64,000 bases of DNA from Macrosoma leucophasiata. Its lineage: Eukaryota > Arthropoda > Insecta > Lepidoptera > Hedylidae. The stretch covers positions 15,426,501 through 15,490,500 of the forward strand of contig JAWQUS010000027.1 in NCBI GenBank assembly GCA_036365455.1, given 5' to 3'. The translations under genes were made by a program, and so were the position numbers. Numbering within the stretch: position 1 is the first letter of the stretch; each line of letters opens with the position of its first letter. Below, piece after piece: positions 10,138 to 21,069 of the stretch. The notes beneath the pieces were generated by a model, which made no database searches, was not told the DNA's origin, and saw only the letters and a program-made list of their open reading frames with translations.

Positions 10138-10349
10138 AAATGATAGGCGTCAACGGGTCAATGGTGCAGCGAAAGAGTACAGTGGCTTGCAAGTGTCGTC
10201 AGGTTCGTGCTTCTGCAGAGGCCACCAGCAACGGGAAATGCTCTTGCAGTTTTCGACCTATTAAACATTTTATGTCTCTGAATTCTCCTCTCACGAGGAC
10301 ACCTGCTCCTCCCGCGCGAGCACTATCTGTACGATCTCATTTTTCTTAA
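10138..10349 (+). CDS. RYa-R: RYamide-type receptor copy A, terminal exon
   Basis: Acceptor CTTTTTTTATAG at 10137. In the phase set by the preceding exon it starts EMIGVNGSMVQRKSTVACKC, runs open for 70 codons and stops at TAA (10347-10349). Its end, PARALSVRSHFS, matches the copy B terminus (PVRAVSVRTHFH), which supports this otherwise poorly conserved basic, Ser/Pro-rich cytoplasmic tail. From the TM5 exon onward copy A encodes 240 residues against 237 in copy B. Confidence 0.8.
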
Positions 10350-10672
10350 TATTTGTCTAATATAATAATGTAAGTCACCTTGTTGAAAACTGAGACCAAT
10401 GTTCAAGAATGATTTAACATTTCAAATAATTTTTCATGCAAATTTGTAAGCAATACCAATAGAACATGATTGAATTTACGAAGCGAGATGCGTAGTTTTG
10501 CAAAAATGTAATAGATATGTCTTAAAAGAGCAAAAAACTCTATAACTTGTAAAATCGGTACTTAATGAAATCGTTACATTTTTATATATTCGCCCGCCTG
10601 TAAAGCCATCTTCTTCAGCCTCACTTTTTTCGAGAATGTTACATCTTTCTTTTTATTGGATTCAAGATTGTA

Positions 10673-10678
10673 AATAAA
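10673..10678 (+). promoter_or_regulatory. Candidate poly(A) signal of copy A
   Basis: AATAAA 324 bases after the stop of copy A, followed by T/GT-rich sequence (CTTGTGACTC, GGTGTATC). It is the first AATAAA seen after the stop; use is not proven. Confidence 0.4.
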
Positions 10679-10689
10679 AGTATTTCTTG

Positions 10690-11150
10690 TGACTCTTCAC
10701 TGGTGTATCATTCCATATTAAAATTAGCTGCTGAGCAGTTCGTAAAATAAAAAAGATGTGTGAAATTTGTCACATTTAAGAAGAATGTTTTTAAAATAAA
10801 AGTAAATGTTATTATACAATTGTTTTTTTTTTTAAGTTTATTTTGCTAATAGTCTTCATTGTGGAACACTTACATGTAGAGGCAACAAAGGGAGTCGAAA
10901 TGTTTTATTACGCGGTCATTGAGTTTGTAGGAGAAGACGTTTCGGGATTCATCATCATCATCATCATTTCAGCCTAAAGACGTCTACTGCAGGACCGAAG
11001 CCAGGGAGTAGCGATGGCAATTAATGCTATTTCTCGTTAATTTCATAAGCATGTGAATTCGTGAGTCTTACCATGCTAATTCCTATTGCTATGCTATTTG
11101 CTAATATGGTAATAATTGATACCTAATGAAGTATATATATAAAAAATAAA
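10690..11150. other. Spacer beyond copy A
   Basis: AT-rich. At 10950-11005 a CATCATCATCAT stretch leads into CAGCCTAAAGACGTCTACTG, a scrap of a dispersed repeat also seen at 42470 and 58390. Nothing else. Confidence 0.45.
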
Positions 11151-11154
11151 AATA

Positions 11155-11345
11155 AAATACGCTTACACTCACAGCCCGCAGTAGGTATAAACCTGTGTCG
11201 TGGGTGTCGTTGTACACATACACAAACACCCGAAACAAATATCTGTAGGCCATACAAATATTCCCGGTGCGGGGATCGAACCCGCGACCCTTGGAATCAA
11301 ACGGTCATCTCACACCGCTGAACTAATCGGGTCGTCAAAGTTATA
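11155..11345 (-). mobile_element. tRNA-derived SINE (third type)
   Basis: On the minus strand the 5' end is tRNA-like: GACCCGATTAGTTCAGCGGT (A box), CGCGGGTTCGATCCCCGCAC (B box), then ATATTTGTATGGCC and a body with GGGTGTTTGTGTATG and ACGACACCCACGACACAGG. A 5'-truncated + copy of the same body is at 60475-60575. Confidence 0.8.
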
Positions 11346-11721
11346 ACTATCCGAATGGACACATCGGACAACGTTATATTAAAATATGAGTTCTGTTTAT
11401 ATGCAAATTAATTATGTTAATTAGTGTAGCACCCCACACTAATTATTATTTAAAAATCTCACGCATTCATTCAACATACGATCCTAAATGCAAACAAATC
11501 GAAGAAAAAAAAAAAAATATATTTTTCCTTCACACAACGTAAAGGGCTTTGTCGCTTAGCGACCACATCGCCCAATCGGAAACACAAAAGGTTTACACAA
11601 AGGGTTACACACAAAAAGAAAACAATTTCTAAAGATAAAATAATTGCGAATTAGCGTTTCACATTTCGCAGCATTTTACTCTACTACATTTAATTTGCAA
11701 AATGCTAATACAGCATTAGCA

Positions 11722-11905
11722 CTTTTTTTTTTAATTTTATGAAAGTGGCAAACAAGCATACAGTTCAACTTGATGTTAAGTGATGACTGCAGCCTATAGA
11801 CACCTACACAAAGACCCGGTCAAAATGCAATTGCGTTACCACTCCTGAGGCCTAACGTGTTATGCCTCTGTGCCGGAAACTACAGGGCCGTACATTGCAT
11901 GTTAT
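11722..11905 (-). repeat. SINE-B, 5'-truncated
   Basis: Reverse orientation: the A-rich end is TTTTTTTTTAATTTTATG, followed by CAGTTCAACTTGATGTTAAG, AGACACCTACACAAAGACC and AGGCCTAACGTGTTATGCCT. The 5' third is absent. Confidence 0.8.
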
Positions 11906-12010
11906 CAATTAATGCAAATACGAATTGATCAATTACTACCAGGGAGATAGGTATGCCAATATCGCCACGCATGTTATGCGGATTGGCATTGGCGGTAGTT
12001 TTAACATTCG

Positions 12011-12055
12011 AGGAATTTTCTACACTACCTATTTAAGGTAATGTAGAAAATTCCT
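12011..12055. repeat. Short inverted repeat, 20-bp arms
   Basis: AGGAATTTTCTACACTACCT and its inverted complement (one mismatch) around a 5-base loop. Sits about 20 bases upstream of a SINE-A. Confidence 0.85.
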
Positions 12056-12078
12056 AGTAGTAGTAGTATTTAACTCAA

Positions 12079-12384
12079 CTGCCTCAGTAGCCTAGTGGTA
12101 GCAGGCCACTACTATTACGCTGGAGTCCTGGGTTCGAATCCCGGGTCGGGGGCTATCAGAGATAACGGTGTAAAATCCTTTATCTCTGGTTCTATTGGGA
12201 TTTTCTGGTAGTTTCCTAGTAGGTACCTCGAAGTTTAGTAATGTGCCCGGAGATGTCAATACGCTCGCCACCTGTTACATGGGCCAAAACGTACCCGGCG
12301 AATCGTGGGTGTTTGCATGTAGATACGATTGAATGCATGCATTTTTAACTCTGCCTACCCTTTCGATTACAGGCGTGAAGTTGC
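12079..12384 (+). mobile_element. SINE-A, near full length
   Basis: CTGCCTCAGTAGCCTAGTGG to GGCGTGAAGTTGCG. A box and B box (GGGTTCGAATCCCGGG) intact. Small deletions against the 8898 copy. Clear target duplications not seen. Confidence 0.9.
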
Positions 12385-12599
12385 GTTTTACCTTAAATAA
12401 CACAGACTTCTTACAGATTTCCCTTCTATCTACCTAAGTATATGCCGAAAGACAGTATCCGGCTGGACATCTAGGTATTGTTATCTGAGATATCTTTTGC
12501 ATAACTCGTCACGTACCTAATTAGTGTTTGTACGCGTCTGTATGATACTCGAGCGGATGAAAATATAAAACAAGATCGAATCAGTTGGTTCGGTGTATT

Positions 12600-12893
12600 T
12601 TTTTTTATGTAATGGAAGTGTTAAACAAGCATACAGTTCACATTGATGTTAAGTGATGACTGCAGCCTATAGACACCCACACAAAGACTAAGGTCAAAAT
12701 GCAGATGCGTTACCACTCCTGAGGCCTAAGGTGTTATGCCTCTGTGCCGGATATTACAGGGCCGTACATTACCACCTGACCGTAACACGATAGTGCTAAA
12801 CACTACCATTTAGCGGCAAGTGTATTAGGTAATGCGGTGGTGCCTTTGCCTGCGAGCTCCGTCACTGGAGCTCTACCACCACCAGTATGATAC
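12600..12893 (-). mobile_element. SINE-B, near full length
   Basis: Reverse orientation: T-run, AAGTGTTAAACAAGCATACA, GACTGCAGCCTATAGACACC, CACGATAGTGCTGAACACTA, and the head GCGAGCTCCGTCACTGGAGC then TCTACCACCA. The head of this family carries a short inverted repeat (GAGCTCC..GGAGCTC). The A-rich 3' end argues for a retroposed SINE; I see no clear tRNA boxes. Confidence 0.85.
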
Positions 12894-12899
12894 CTAGTT

Positions 12900-13700
12900 T
12901 TTGTATTCAGAATTACATTTTTATTAGGTCTATTTTTAATGTTTCTGAACTATTATCAAAAGCGAATTGTGATTAGGTGTAATACATATTAATTGTATAC
13001 ATTGTTATGTATAATAATACACTAATATTAATACATTTACTTATATTGTATATGTTGGTAAGATGGAATACTGTACCTACTTGTTACGAATTTTACATGT
13101 TGAACGAATACCTGCGTCAGCACAAACCTCTTCAAACTTTTTGATGTAGTTCAAATGGTACAATAGTTATAAGTATGTGTAAATAAATAAATTAAAAAAA
13201 AAGGTTTGGTAGAAGAAGGAAAGATCCGCTGTGCCATCAGTCGAGAAGAACGGACTAACTGGGATACAATTAGGGTACAAATGTTTCACTTAGTTTCTTC
13301 TGACAAAGCAAAACTGTAGAACTCGAGTCTATCCAAATTACAATAAGAATAATTGATATGTCACAAGAAAAAAAATCCGTGACGGGTTAGACACGTGAAG
13401 TGTCTCGTGTGCACCTCGTGTGTCGTCGAATTTTGTTTCGACAGATTCATATTTGATCGCAATCGAGAACTTCATGGTACGGGCTTTCGCTAATTGATTT
13501 CTTTTGTCATTTGGATTGAATTGCAGTTGTTTTTGACAGTTTTCATTTTTTACTAAAATACGCTGTTGGCAAAGTATAATTAACACGTTCGTTTTCTTTA
13601 GACTGTGCTGTTGGTTTGTGTTCCCATTGCGTCATGTTTTGTCCTCATAGTTATAATGATCACTTGAGCCAAAATAAGTCTACTGCTGAATTTAAGCCTT
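12900..13700. other. Spacer, no supported gene
   Basis: AT-rich; includes short simple-sequence stretches but no recognised element or conserved ORF. Confidence 0.5.
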
Positions 13701-13902
13701 CACCAAGATAATAAGAGAGAATATGCTATATTCACAACACCTGACAAGCGGATTGGCGGTGATAGTTTCGTCTCGGGACGCTGCTACCCATCCCTCGTTA
13801 TTGCATTTACTAAGGCCCTATTCGAATGGTTTCACCCCTATTATGATCAGTGGACTAACTGCACTAGCGGAAGAATTCTGCTCCACTTGTGTGCGGTACA
13901 GT
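13700..13902 (+). repeat. Dispersed repeat (GCGGATTGGCGGTGATAG family)
   Basis: GCGGATTGGCGGTGATAG, GGGACGCTGCTACCCATCC, CGAATGGTTTCACC and CACTAGCGGAAGAATTCTGC align with the segments at 47615-47870 and 58400-58660 and in reverse at 42055. Class unknown. Confidence 0.6.
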
Positions 13903-14013
13903 CCTGGGTTGCACCACGATATATGTTAAAGTTATTGTAACATTTCTCATCCTGCGCTAACATTAACAGAGTTCTTTAAGTTAGAAAGGGATGTGAAATG
14001 TTACAATAACTTT
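13903..14013. repeat. Palindromic MITE, right end cut
   Basis: CCTGGGTTGCACCACGATAT to ATGTTACAATAACTTTAA: same family as 245-387, but its last part is replaced by the adjacent copy at 14016. Confidence 0.8.
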
Positions 14014-14015
14014 AA

Positions 14016-14170
14016 GCCTGGGTTGCATCATGATATTTGTTTAAGTTAAAGTTATTGTCACATTTCACATCACTTTCTAACTTCAACAGGTTTCTATAAG
14101 TTAGAGATGGATGTGAAATGTTACAAGTTAAAGTTATTAACTTTAACAAAAGTCGTGGTGCAATCCAGGC
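14016..14170. mobile_element. Palindromic MITE with TAA target duplication
   Basis: GCCTGGGTTGCATCATGATA to GTCGTGGTGCAATCCAGGC, flanked by TAA at 14013-14015 and 14171-14173. Inserted in or beside another member of its own family. TWA duplications suggest PIF/Harbinger mobilisation (inference). Confidence 0.85.
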
Positions 14171-14385
14171 TAATTTCTCAGACTTCTTTAAGAAACAGAC
14201 TGTGGGCAATGACTTTATAAAACATAACACAACACGACACGCAACATAACACGATGCACGCTTTACAACGACTTTTATAATGAAGTAAACTGGTGTATTC
14301 CCGCTGTCCCCGAGACTTACCTTAGTTTACAGAACCAAATATTTATGAGACTACCACTGATATTTTTTTATAATAGATATATCCC

Positions 14386-14452
14386 AATATCACTGGATCG
14401 TCTATGAATCTGACTAACCTTTGGTCAGATTCATAGACGATCCAGTGATATT
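14386..14452. repeat. Perfect 29-bp inverted repeat with 9-base loop
   Basis: Left arm 14386-14414 begins AATATCACTGGATCGTCTAT; right arm 14424-14452 is its exact inverted complement. The flanks show no further symmetry and no MITE relatives are seen in the window. Confidence 0.95.
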
Positions 14453-14454
14453 AT

Positions 14455-16530
14455 TTATTAGGCGCAATGTAACTAAACATCAGAGAGTTGTTAAAATAAA
14501 ATTATCACTTGCAAGTTACGTTCAACGCAATTGGCGTAAGTTATAATGAACCAATATGTAGGTACAATTATACCTAATTATACGTAATTGTTCCAAATCA
14601 AAAATCGAGAATAAAACATTTAATTTTCGAGGTAACAATTATGACGCTACAAACAGACCGAAAATGTTGATTCTTCTAGAAAGTATTATGAAAAAAAATA
14701 TGATAGGGCTTTTTCAATCCATTTATTTGGAGATGCGCCAAACGCGTTCGTTGATTACCTACTATCCAAACGATCAATGTACAGGCAGAATCATCGAGAA
14801 AGCGTTTAATATTTAGGAAATCGAGGCGTTTGTTTGTAAAATAACGATTTAAAAGAGAATTTACTAAAATATAAGGCAGTTTCTGTTTTTTGCCATAATT
14901 GTCAAATTTGAAATTTACGTTCGTTTTATTCTTCAATAGCTTCCAAACGGGTTCTAGTTTGTATTTTTTTAATGAAGCAAGTAAGTGATCTTTACATGCA
15001 AATAAATGACAATTTAAAAATAGTATCATTATGCAGTGCCTTCTAAATAATCGAAACTAATCATAATGTATACTTGTGTCTATGAATATTATATTTCAGT
15101 AAGGTTCGCCTTCATTATTGGACATTATCTTTTACAAGCCGGCTCTTTGAACAAAAGAAAATAATAAAATTAATTTTAGTTATATGAAACTGAAAGTCCT
15201 CATTTGGAGTTTATTGATATTATTTACTTAGATCTTATATTAAATGTTTGTGTTACGCTGGGGATGGACGGATTCATAAGAATAATATAATGATAAAATA
15301 ATAAACCTTCCAGTTGCTATAATTATATATCCAATAGTATCAAAACAGGGCAAGCTCGTTATATCGGCAACTAGCTGCCTCTATTCAATTTCGGTATTTG
15401 CGGGATCTGTATATCTACGGGACACAGATATAATTAAATTTATTTAGCTACAAATCAGCTTAATCACACACAAAAAAATTAACCAATTAAGCTAACATGT
15501 GTGTTCCAAGGTTTTGTGAGCTACTAAAATAAAACTATCTTTATGAATTATCGCGGACTGGGACCACGGAAGCCGAAAAGCAAACAAAACGTCAGATTAA
15601 AAAAAAACATTTTAGTTTAATATTCTAGAGATTAATTCCGTAAAAATAGTTTTATTTCAACCCATTAAGCTATTTTTATAATAATAATAATAAACTTTCA
15701 ACTTTTTTAAATAGGTAAGCATGTCTCAAACACGCACGTGTAATGTATGTACGCATAAGTTTAAAAAATACTGAATTACTGACAATTTCTCTTCTACAAC
15801 TTCTTATTTCGCAACCAGGCAGTAGACTTGCACGCAGACCAATAATTTGCGAAGAAGTCATGCTTTGAAAACCTACTAAAATTTACCATTTCCATAATAT
15901 TTTTTTCTCCAATCAATCCATCGCTTTCCCCTGTGAAGTCTCCCACTACAGCTGCAGTGACCTTCTAATTATTTCACGCTTCATATGCTTGAAACTCTGA
16001 ACTTTCAGTCAAGGCAGGTGGAAAAAAGATTTATTTGTAAGACGATGTATCGATGGACTTATGTTGTCAATTTATAAACCCAGCCCGAGAAAGCAAAGTT
16101 ACGTTGGTTATCTGATATTCAAAGTATATTTGGAATGCGTAAATGTCTTGTTTAAGTGCCTACTAAGTTACGTAAGTAAGGAACAAGAAACGCTCTTAAT
16201 TTGTTCCAAAACAAATTTGCCTTATTAGGACGAGTTGACAAATTCGTAAAATGGAATGGGAGGAGGTCAATCCAAGAGGGTGGGAGGAGACAGGACATGT
16301 ATTGTAGATGCAGATATTAGTACAGGGAAATGTTTGAGAAATGTATGGAGCCTGTACCTAATCTGTAGGTATACAGTATGTAGGTACAAAAATAGTCAAA
16401 ATCATTCAAACAATATTGAGCTATCAATTTTTATCAATCTGGTGTCGTTATTTGTACTAACGCTGAAATAAAAATAAATAAAAAAGTGTTAATTGTAATA
16501 AATATTCCGACCTTGATTTTTAGGACACAA
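14455..16530. other. Two kilobases without recognised feature
   Basis: AT-rich. The longest open frame (14676-15029, minus, 117 codons) has no motif, no paralogue in the window and AT-driven composition; I do not call it a gene. Confidence 0.5.
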
Positions 16531-16539
16531 AATGTATAT

Positions 16540-16945
16540 GTATAGACGTTGGGAGTCTATGCGTTTTATACCGTCTCTACAATGGCGAGTGCTCTGCTGA
16601 ACTGTTCGACATGATGCCACCGTCTCTAATCCTACACCGTACTACCCGCCGAAGAGAGAAGTTCCACCCTCACTAACTGGACACCTGGCAATGTTCAACG
16701 GTGCGGTTCTCACGTTCGTTTTTGCCCAGAACGTGTAAATTGTGGAATGAACTTCCCTCTGAGCTGTTCCCTCGGTGCTACAATATGGGGTTCTTCAAAA
16801 ATGGCGTCAAAAGAGTCCTCCAGGGCTGGCAGCGCGTTGGCAACTCCCCTGGTGTTACAAATGTTCAGCGGCGACGGTGACTACTTTCCATCAGGTGGCC
16901 CGTCTGCTTGTCTGTCAATCGTTTGACATAAAAAAAATGTATGCG
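16540..16945 (+). repeat. C-terminal coding end and tail of a non-LTR retrotransposon
   Basis: From about 16710 the frame reads FSRSFLPRTCKLWNELPSEL then FPRCYNMGFFKNGVKRVLQ and GWQRVGNSPGVTNVQRRR before TGA. FLPRT..LWN.LP...FP is the usual C-terminal end of insect LINE reverse transcriptases. It then continues with CCATCAGGTGGCCCGTCTGC and ACATAAAAAAA. This shows that the GGCAACTCC-type tails at 2205, 8569 and 45368 are 5'-truncated LINE copies. Upstream sequence is frame-broken. Confidence 0.8.
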
Positions 16946-17112
16946 GTGCTATCACAGAAATATCTAAAAGACAGTAGAAGTGCCATGAGCGCGTGGAATT
17001 GTTATAGGTATCGAATTTTACCTAAGAGAAGTCGACCAAATACCTGCCAGTTTACTGACAGATTGATTTTCTGAGAAGATTCCGTTTGTGATCAATTCAT
17101 CAAAGAGATCGC

Positions 17113-17170
17113 AAACAGCAATTAAATACATCAACGAGTAGGAACTCGTTGATGTGTTTAATTGCTGTTT
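17113..17170. repeat. 27-bp near-perfect inverted repeat
   Basis: AAACAGCAATTAAATACATC plus AACGAGT, a 4-base loop, then the inverted complement with one mismatch. No relatives in the window. Confidence 0.93.
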
Positions 17171-17501
17171 CTATAACGATTGTAGGTAACCATGTACCAA
17201 AGTACTTATGCCTGCAGCTTGCCTGATGAGAATTGCAAATTTTGGGAAATAAGCTAATTATTAACCTGTTCCATATCGACACTTAAATATACGAGTGATA
17301 TGATGATCATTCCGCGGAAAAATATAGCTTAACTATATCGGTTGAACAATAATCGTTTTTCCTTTACTTTGTAAAGGAAAAATCCCTTTTTCTGACGATA
17401 TTAACAGAGATCTCTCATCTTGATTTTCTTTTACTAAATACGATCATAAATCACAGCGGGTGAAATTGCGATTTAATTGTATTTTAATTTTCCTGTTACA
17501 G

Positions 17502-17580
17502 TTGAAGTAGAACAAACTCTTAATGGAAATGAAAAGGATTCTGGTAACGAAAAAAAGTACACAATGGAAGCTAATGTAAG
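17502..17580 (+). pseudogene. Orphan exon-like segment (paralogue at 22409)
   Basis: Preceded by a strong acceptor (TTTTCCTGTTACAG). In the open frame it encodes EVEQTLNGNEKDSGNEKKYT then MEANVR, hydrophilic and acidic/Asn-rich. It is followed either by a donor (AAG|GTAAAA) or by an in-frame TAA at 17582. I do not recognise the protein. The reason to list it is the second, damaged copy at 22409-22816 in which EENNGNGNNEKDSGN and YTMEINV are still readable although frame and ends have decayed. It may be a fragment of a host gene duplicated locally, or part of an old repeat. Confidence 0.45.
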
Positions 17581-17841
17581 GTAAAACGACCGTATTCTAC
17601 TCGGAGAATTTCACACATAGATATCTACCTACGTATGGTAACACTGCCGACGCGTTATATAATAATGCTTCTGATTGATTAAATTCGAAAACCTTTTGTG
17701 TCAAATCTGTACAACTAAAGTAACAATAACATACTCGTATTCTTCTTAAATTGATTTCTGTTCATACTATATTCTAAAGATCACTTCTTCAATTGATTTC
17801 TATTTATAGATTTTGTTAAATAGTTTCTATTCAGTTTTTTC

Positions 17842-17953
17842 AGGTAGACGAGGCACGAGAGGTTTGTCAGAACCGGGATATCTGGCGCTCTACACTCTCT
17901 GCCTACCCCGTTAGGGACCTGGCGTGAAGATACATACATACATACATACATAC
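17842..17953 (+). repeat. LINE 3'-end fragment (YPVRD family)
   Basis: GTAGACGAGGCACGAGAGGT, CTCTGCCTACCCCGTTAGGG and a (CATA)n tail. Same family as 33059. Confidence 0.9.
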
Positions 17954-18099
17954 TTTCACAAAAACGCGATAGTTTCTTGACAACACTTGTCATGTAGCCA
18001 TCGCGTGTTTAGGGTACCTTGCCTCAAAGGAAAAAAGGGGTAGACTTATAAAATCATTTGCGCAACAAAAATACGATATTTTTATTTATATTAGGTAAA

Positions 18100-18600
18100 A
18101 CATTGATATTACTAAACATTTTTGAGTGTCTGTTATTCGTCACTGATGTAAATTGTATTTTCTATTACCTCTCACACAAAGGATAGATGTCTCACGTGTG
18201 GAATAGTGGACCGATCAGTAAAAATATTTAGAGGATAGATGCCCTCTATGGGCAGAGAATACTCAGTATATAAAAAAAAACATTCAACCTATAATTATTC
18301 AATCAGCCTTCATCGATTCGTTAGGTATTTATTTACTAAATGTTAAAAATAAATAAACTAACAGTAAGTATGTAATGAAAAACCACGATCAAAATTATCA
18401 TTATGTAAACTTTTTCTTGGTATATTTAGAAGACAACAAACACGTGTGAGTATACGTTTGAGAGATATGCCGGTATTCCATATTAGGGATACTATTCCAC
18501 ATTTGGTTACTTTCCTCTACTTCTTAATGTCAGTTTTTGAAATTTTAAAATATCTTTAGTTATTTTTTAAAATATCTTAGTACCTACAGTTACTCTGAGG
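18100..18600. other. Spacer, no feature recognised
   Basis: AT-rich, nothing supported. Confidence 0.5.
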
Positions 18601-18639
18601 TTTCGATCTGGAGGGTATGTCGTCTTGAGATTTTTCCAG

Positions 18640-18830
18640 TTATCGAAAGTTACCCAGAGCCGCTCCCAAAGTTTGGTAATGTGCTCGGATATTTCAAAAG
18701 GCTCGCTAACTTGCCACCTTATAGGCTCGTAAAACATAACTAGCGAATTGTGTGCGTGTATGCTTGAATACTTACGTGCGATTACTCTGCCTAGCTTTTG
18801 TGAGAATGTAGGTGTAAATTTACGAGCGTT
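18640..18830 (+). repeat. Old SINE-A relic
   Basis: TTTGGTAATGTGCTCGGATA, GGCTCGCTAACTTGCCACC, TAACTAGCGAATTGTGTGCG: diverged body of SINE-A. Confidence 0.7.
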
Positions 18831-18869
18831 ATTTTTTTTTGTTTAACAGTTTGTTTTTTCAAGTTTCGG

Positions 18870-19065
18870 TTTTCATAAATTCTTGTCAAACAGCAATCTC
18901 GTCAACGCCCTCAAGGCGGATGTATTATTCAGATTCATTTCACAGCTTGCTCGGTTAGTCAATTTACCCATTCCCGTTTCTAAGCAAAATCTTCATAAAA
19001 TCTTCTTCATTTTGATACGTCTATTTACACTGAAAAGGTTCGATTGAAAAGACACAAATCTGTGT
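18870..19065 (+). repeat. Left member of a local duplication (partner 23555-23720)
   Basis: CAGATTCATTTCACAGC, ATTCCCGTTT and TTTACACTGAAAAGGTT are shared, in order, with 23555-23720. With the exon-like pair 17502/22409 this defines a duplicated block of at least 1.5 kb about 5 kb apart. Confidence 0.7.
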
Positions 19066-19069
19066 AGTA

Positions 19070-20040
19070 TTATTCATTTCTAATAAACTCTTACTTAGGA
19101 TGGTATGCAAGTTTTTGAATTCTGATACCTAAGTATGACTAGATATAAGACTTACGAAATATCAATTGTTTTTAATGGTATGTTTTCTCGTAATTAATGC
19201 ATTTTTGTATTCGCTGAAACCATTACATAAAGCAGTCGGACCATTCTTGCGTAAGCATCTCCTCTTCAATGGTTTCATGGAACACATTCTACGCCGTTTC
19301 AGCGCTCGTAAAACGTAGGTATGCCTCTAAATTTGTCGTTATTTTTAGGAAATAAAAAGAAGTTACAATTTTATTGATAACGAGATGCGTCATCAGTTCC
19401 ATATTTGAAGACTTCAAATACGCTTCCGTTGCCGTAGTGGAATATGAGGAAGCATTATCGTAAGGAAACGTTGCTTCAAAGAAGCTTTTCGCAAACTTAT
19501 TCTAAGATTCTGGGCAAGAAGTGTTGATGTACCAATCTGCAGTTACTAGATGTTGGTTTTCAAGCGATATTGTAATAAAATGTCATGATTTGCCGAAAAT
19601 GTGCAACAATTTTTTACTGTTTGGTGAATATTTAGGTAAAGTTCCTTCAAAGCGTGTTCAATTTAGTACATAAGAATACATTAATAGTACATACATATAC
19701 TTACTATGTATGTACGTATAAAATATTTTTAATTTAGAAAAAGTGTGTTGTTATTTTTATCTTACCATGATTTATTTTTTTTCTTCGCTGTCTTTGCTTC
19801 CCGCCAAACGATAAATGACTGAAGTAATTGTAAAACGGTGTTCAAAGTTAAGCAATAAAATATGTAAATTTATGATAATTCGTTTTGTAATGCGTTCATA
19901 TGATTACTTGATTATTTATTATCACGATGAAAATTATTTCAAAATGTTGTAGAAATCCGATTTGCAGCTTTTCTCGCTGTTTACCATTTAGGAAAGTCAA
20001 ATACCAACGAACGGGAAGATCTGCAGTTTGTGTATATCTA
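19070..20040. other. Spacer with one short hairpin
   Basis: At 19687-19715 GTACATACATA and its inverted complement flank a 7-base loop. Otherwise no supported feature. Confidence 0.5.
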
Positions 20041-20490
20041 ACGAACAAACCCAACCCAACACTACATCCGTTTTGATAAGGTTCCAATTATATCAAAAGA
20101 AAATCGTCCTATTCCTCGGGTGGTCAGAGAGGCTATTGAGATCAAAAAGCACCCAAACTTCAATAGAAAAGATGGTTGGCGTTTGTCTACGAGTTGGATC
20201 TTATTATATCCAAATTGAAATCCCAAACTAGTAAGTATGCTCTCCAGATACGGTCAGTATAATTTGCGTGAATTCGGAGCGTATGCCAGACGTCTTAGAA
20301 ACTGATGGCACTAATATGAAATGGCAGCGTGATTTCATATTGTCCAAATATTGCGCTACTAATAGTTTACACCGCACTAGGGTGCAAAGTGTCAAAGATA
20401 AATAGGCAAGCTAAATATCGTCGAACGTATTAGTCTGCCCTGAAGTTTGCAGCGACCACGGTAGCCGCAAAACGACCGACACGGCGGGTA
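20040..20490 (+). repeat. Penelope-like retroelement 3' fragment
   Basis: At 20090-20200 the frame reads ISKENRPIPRVVREAIEIKK then HPNFNRKDGWRLSTSW. REAIEI.KH..NFN..DGW.LS..W is the conserved sequence that follows the GIY-YIG domain in Penelope-like elements, as I remember it. No reverse transcriptase or intact GIY-YIG is visible. At 20445-20480 GACCACGGTAGCCGCAAAAC resembles the 3' UTR motif of the same class, seen better at 21835. Confidence 0.55.
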
Positions 20491-20798
20491 AGTGAAGCTC
20501 GCGAAAACCTGCGAAAGTGTTATGTCAAAAGATTGGTAAGTTTAATTGACCTATGTTCTCCCCATCGCCATATCGTCCGAATTCGACAGTTATACTAATG
20601 AAATTATTAAATTTGCTTAGTCCACCGGCAGAGAATATGTAATAATACTACGTACCACCGGAGAGTAACTAAAAATCATATTGAAATTGTGGTAAGCTTA
20701 TTATTTACTTACCTAACTATCTATGAGACTTTTGTTTTATAGGTTATTTGTCTTCCGAAAGATAGCAAGAGAGTTTCGATAGGTGATAGAAATGAAAG

Positions 20799-21068
20799 TA
20801 CTGGTAGTAGAGCTCCAGTGACGGAGCTCGCGGGCGTAGGCACCACCGCATTTGCCGCTAAATTTTAGTGTTCAGCACTATCGTGTTCCGGTCAGGTGGT
20901 AATGTATGGCCTTGTAATTTCCGGCACAGAGGCATAACACCTTAGGCCTCAGGAGTGGTAATGCATCGGCATTTTGACCTCGGTCTTTGTGTAGGTGTCT
21001 ATAGGCTTCAATCGTCACTTAACATCAATGTGAACTGCGTGCTTGTTTGCCACTTCCATTACATAAAA
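20799..21068 (+). mobile_element. SINE-B copy
   Basis: Head GTAGAGCTCCAGTGACGGAG, body CAGCACTATCGTGTTCCGGT and TTTGTGTAGGTGTCTATAGG, end CACTTCCATTACATAAAAAA. A small deletion removes the TTACCTAATATACT part present in other copies. Confidence 0.9.
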
Positions 21069-21069
21069 A

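Noticed and set aside
14676..15029. 117-codon minus-strand open frame
   Set aside because: No recognisable motif, AT-driven amino-acid composition, no paralogue or splice context; a chance ORF cannot be excluded.
20445..20485. Short exon between TTTGCAG and GTAAGT
   Set aside because: The bases resemble the Penelope-like 3' UTR motif (GACCACGG...), and no reading frame continues on either side.
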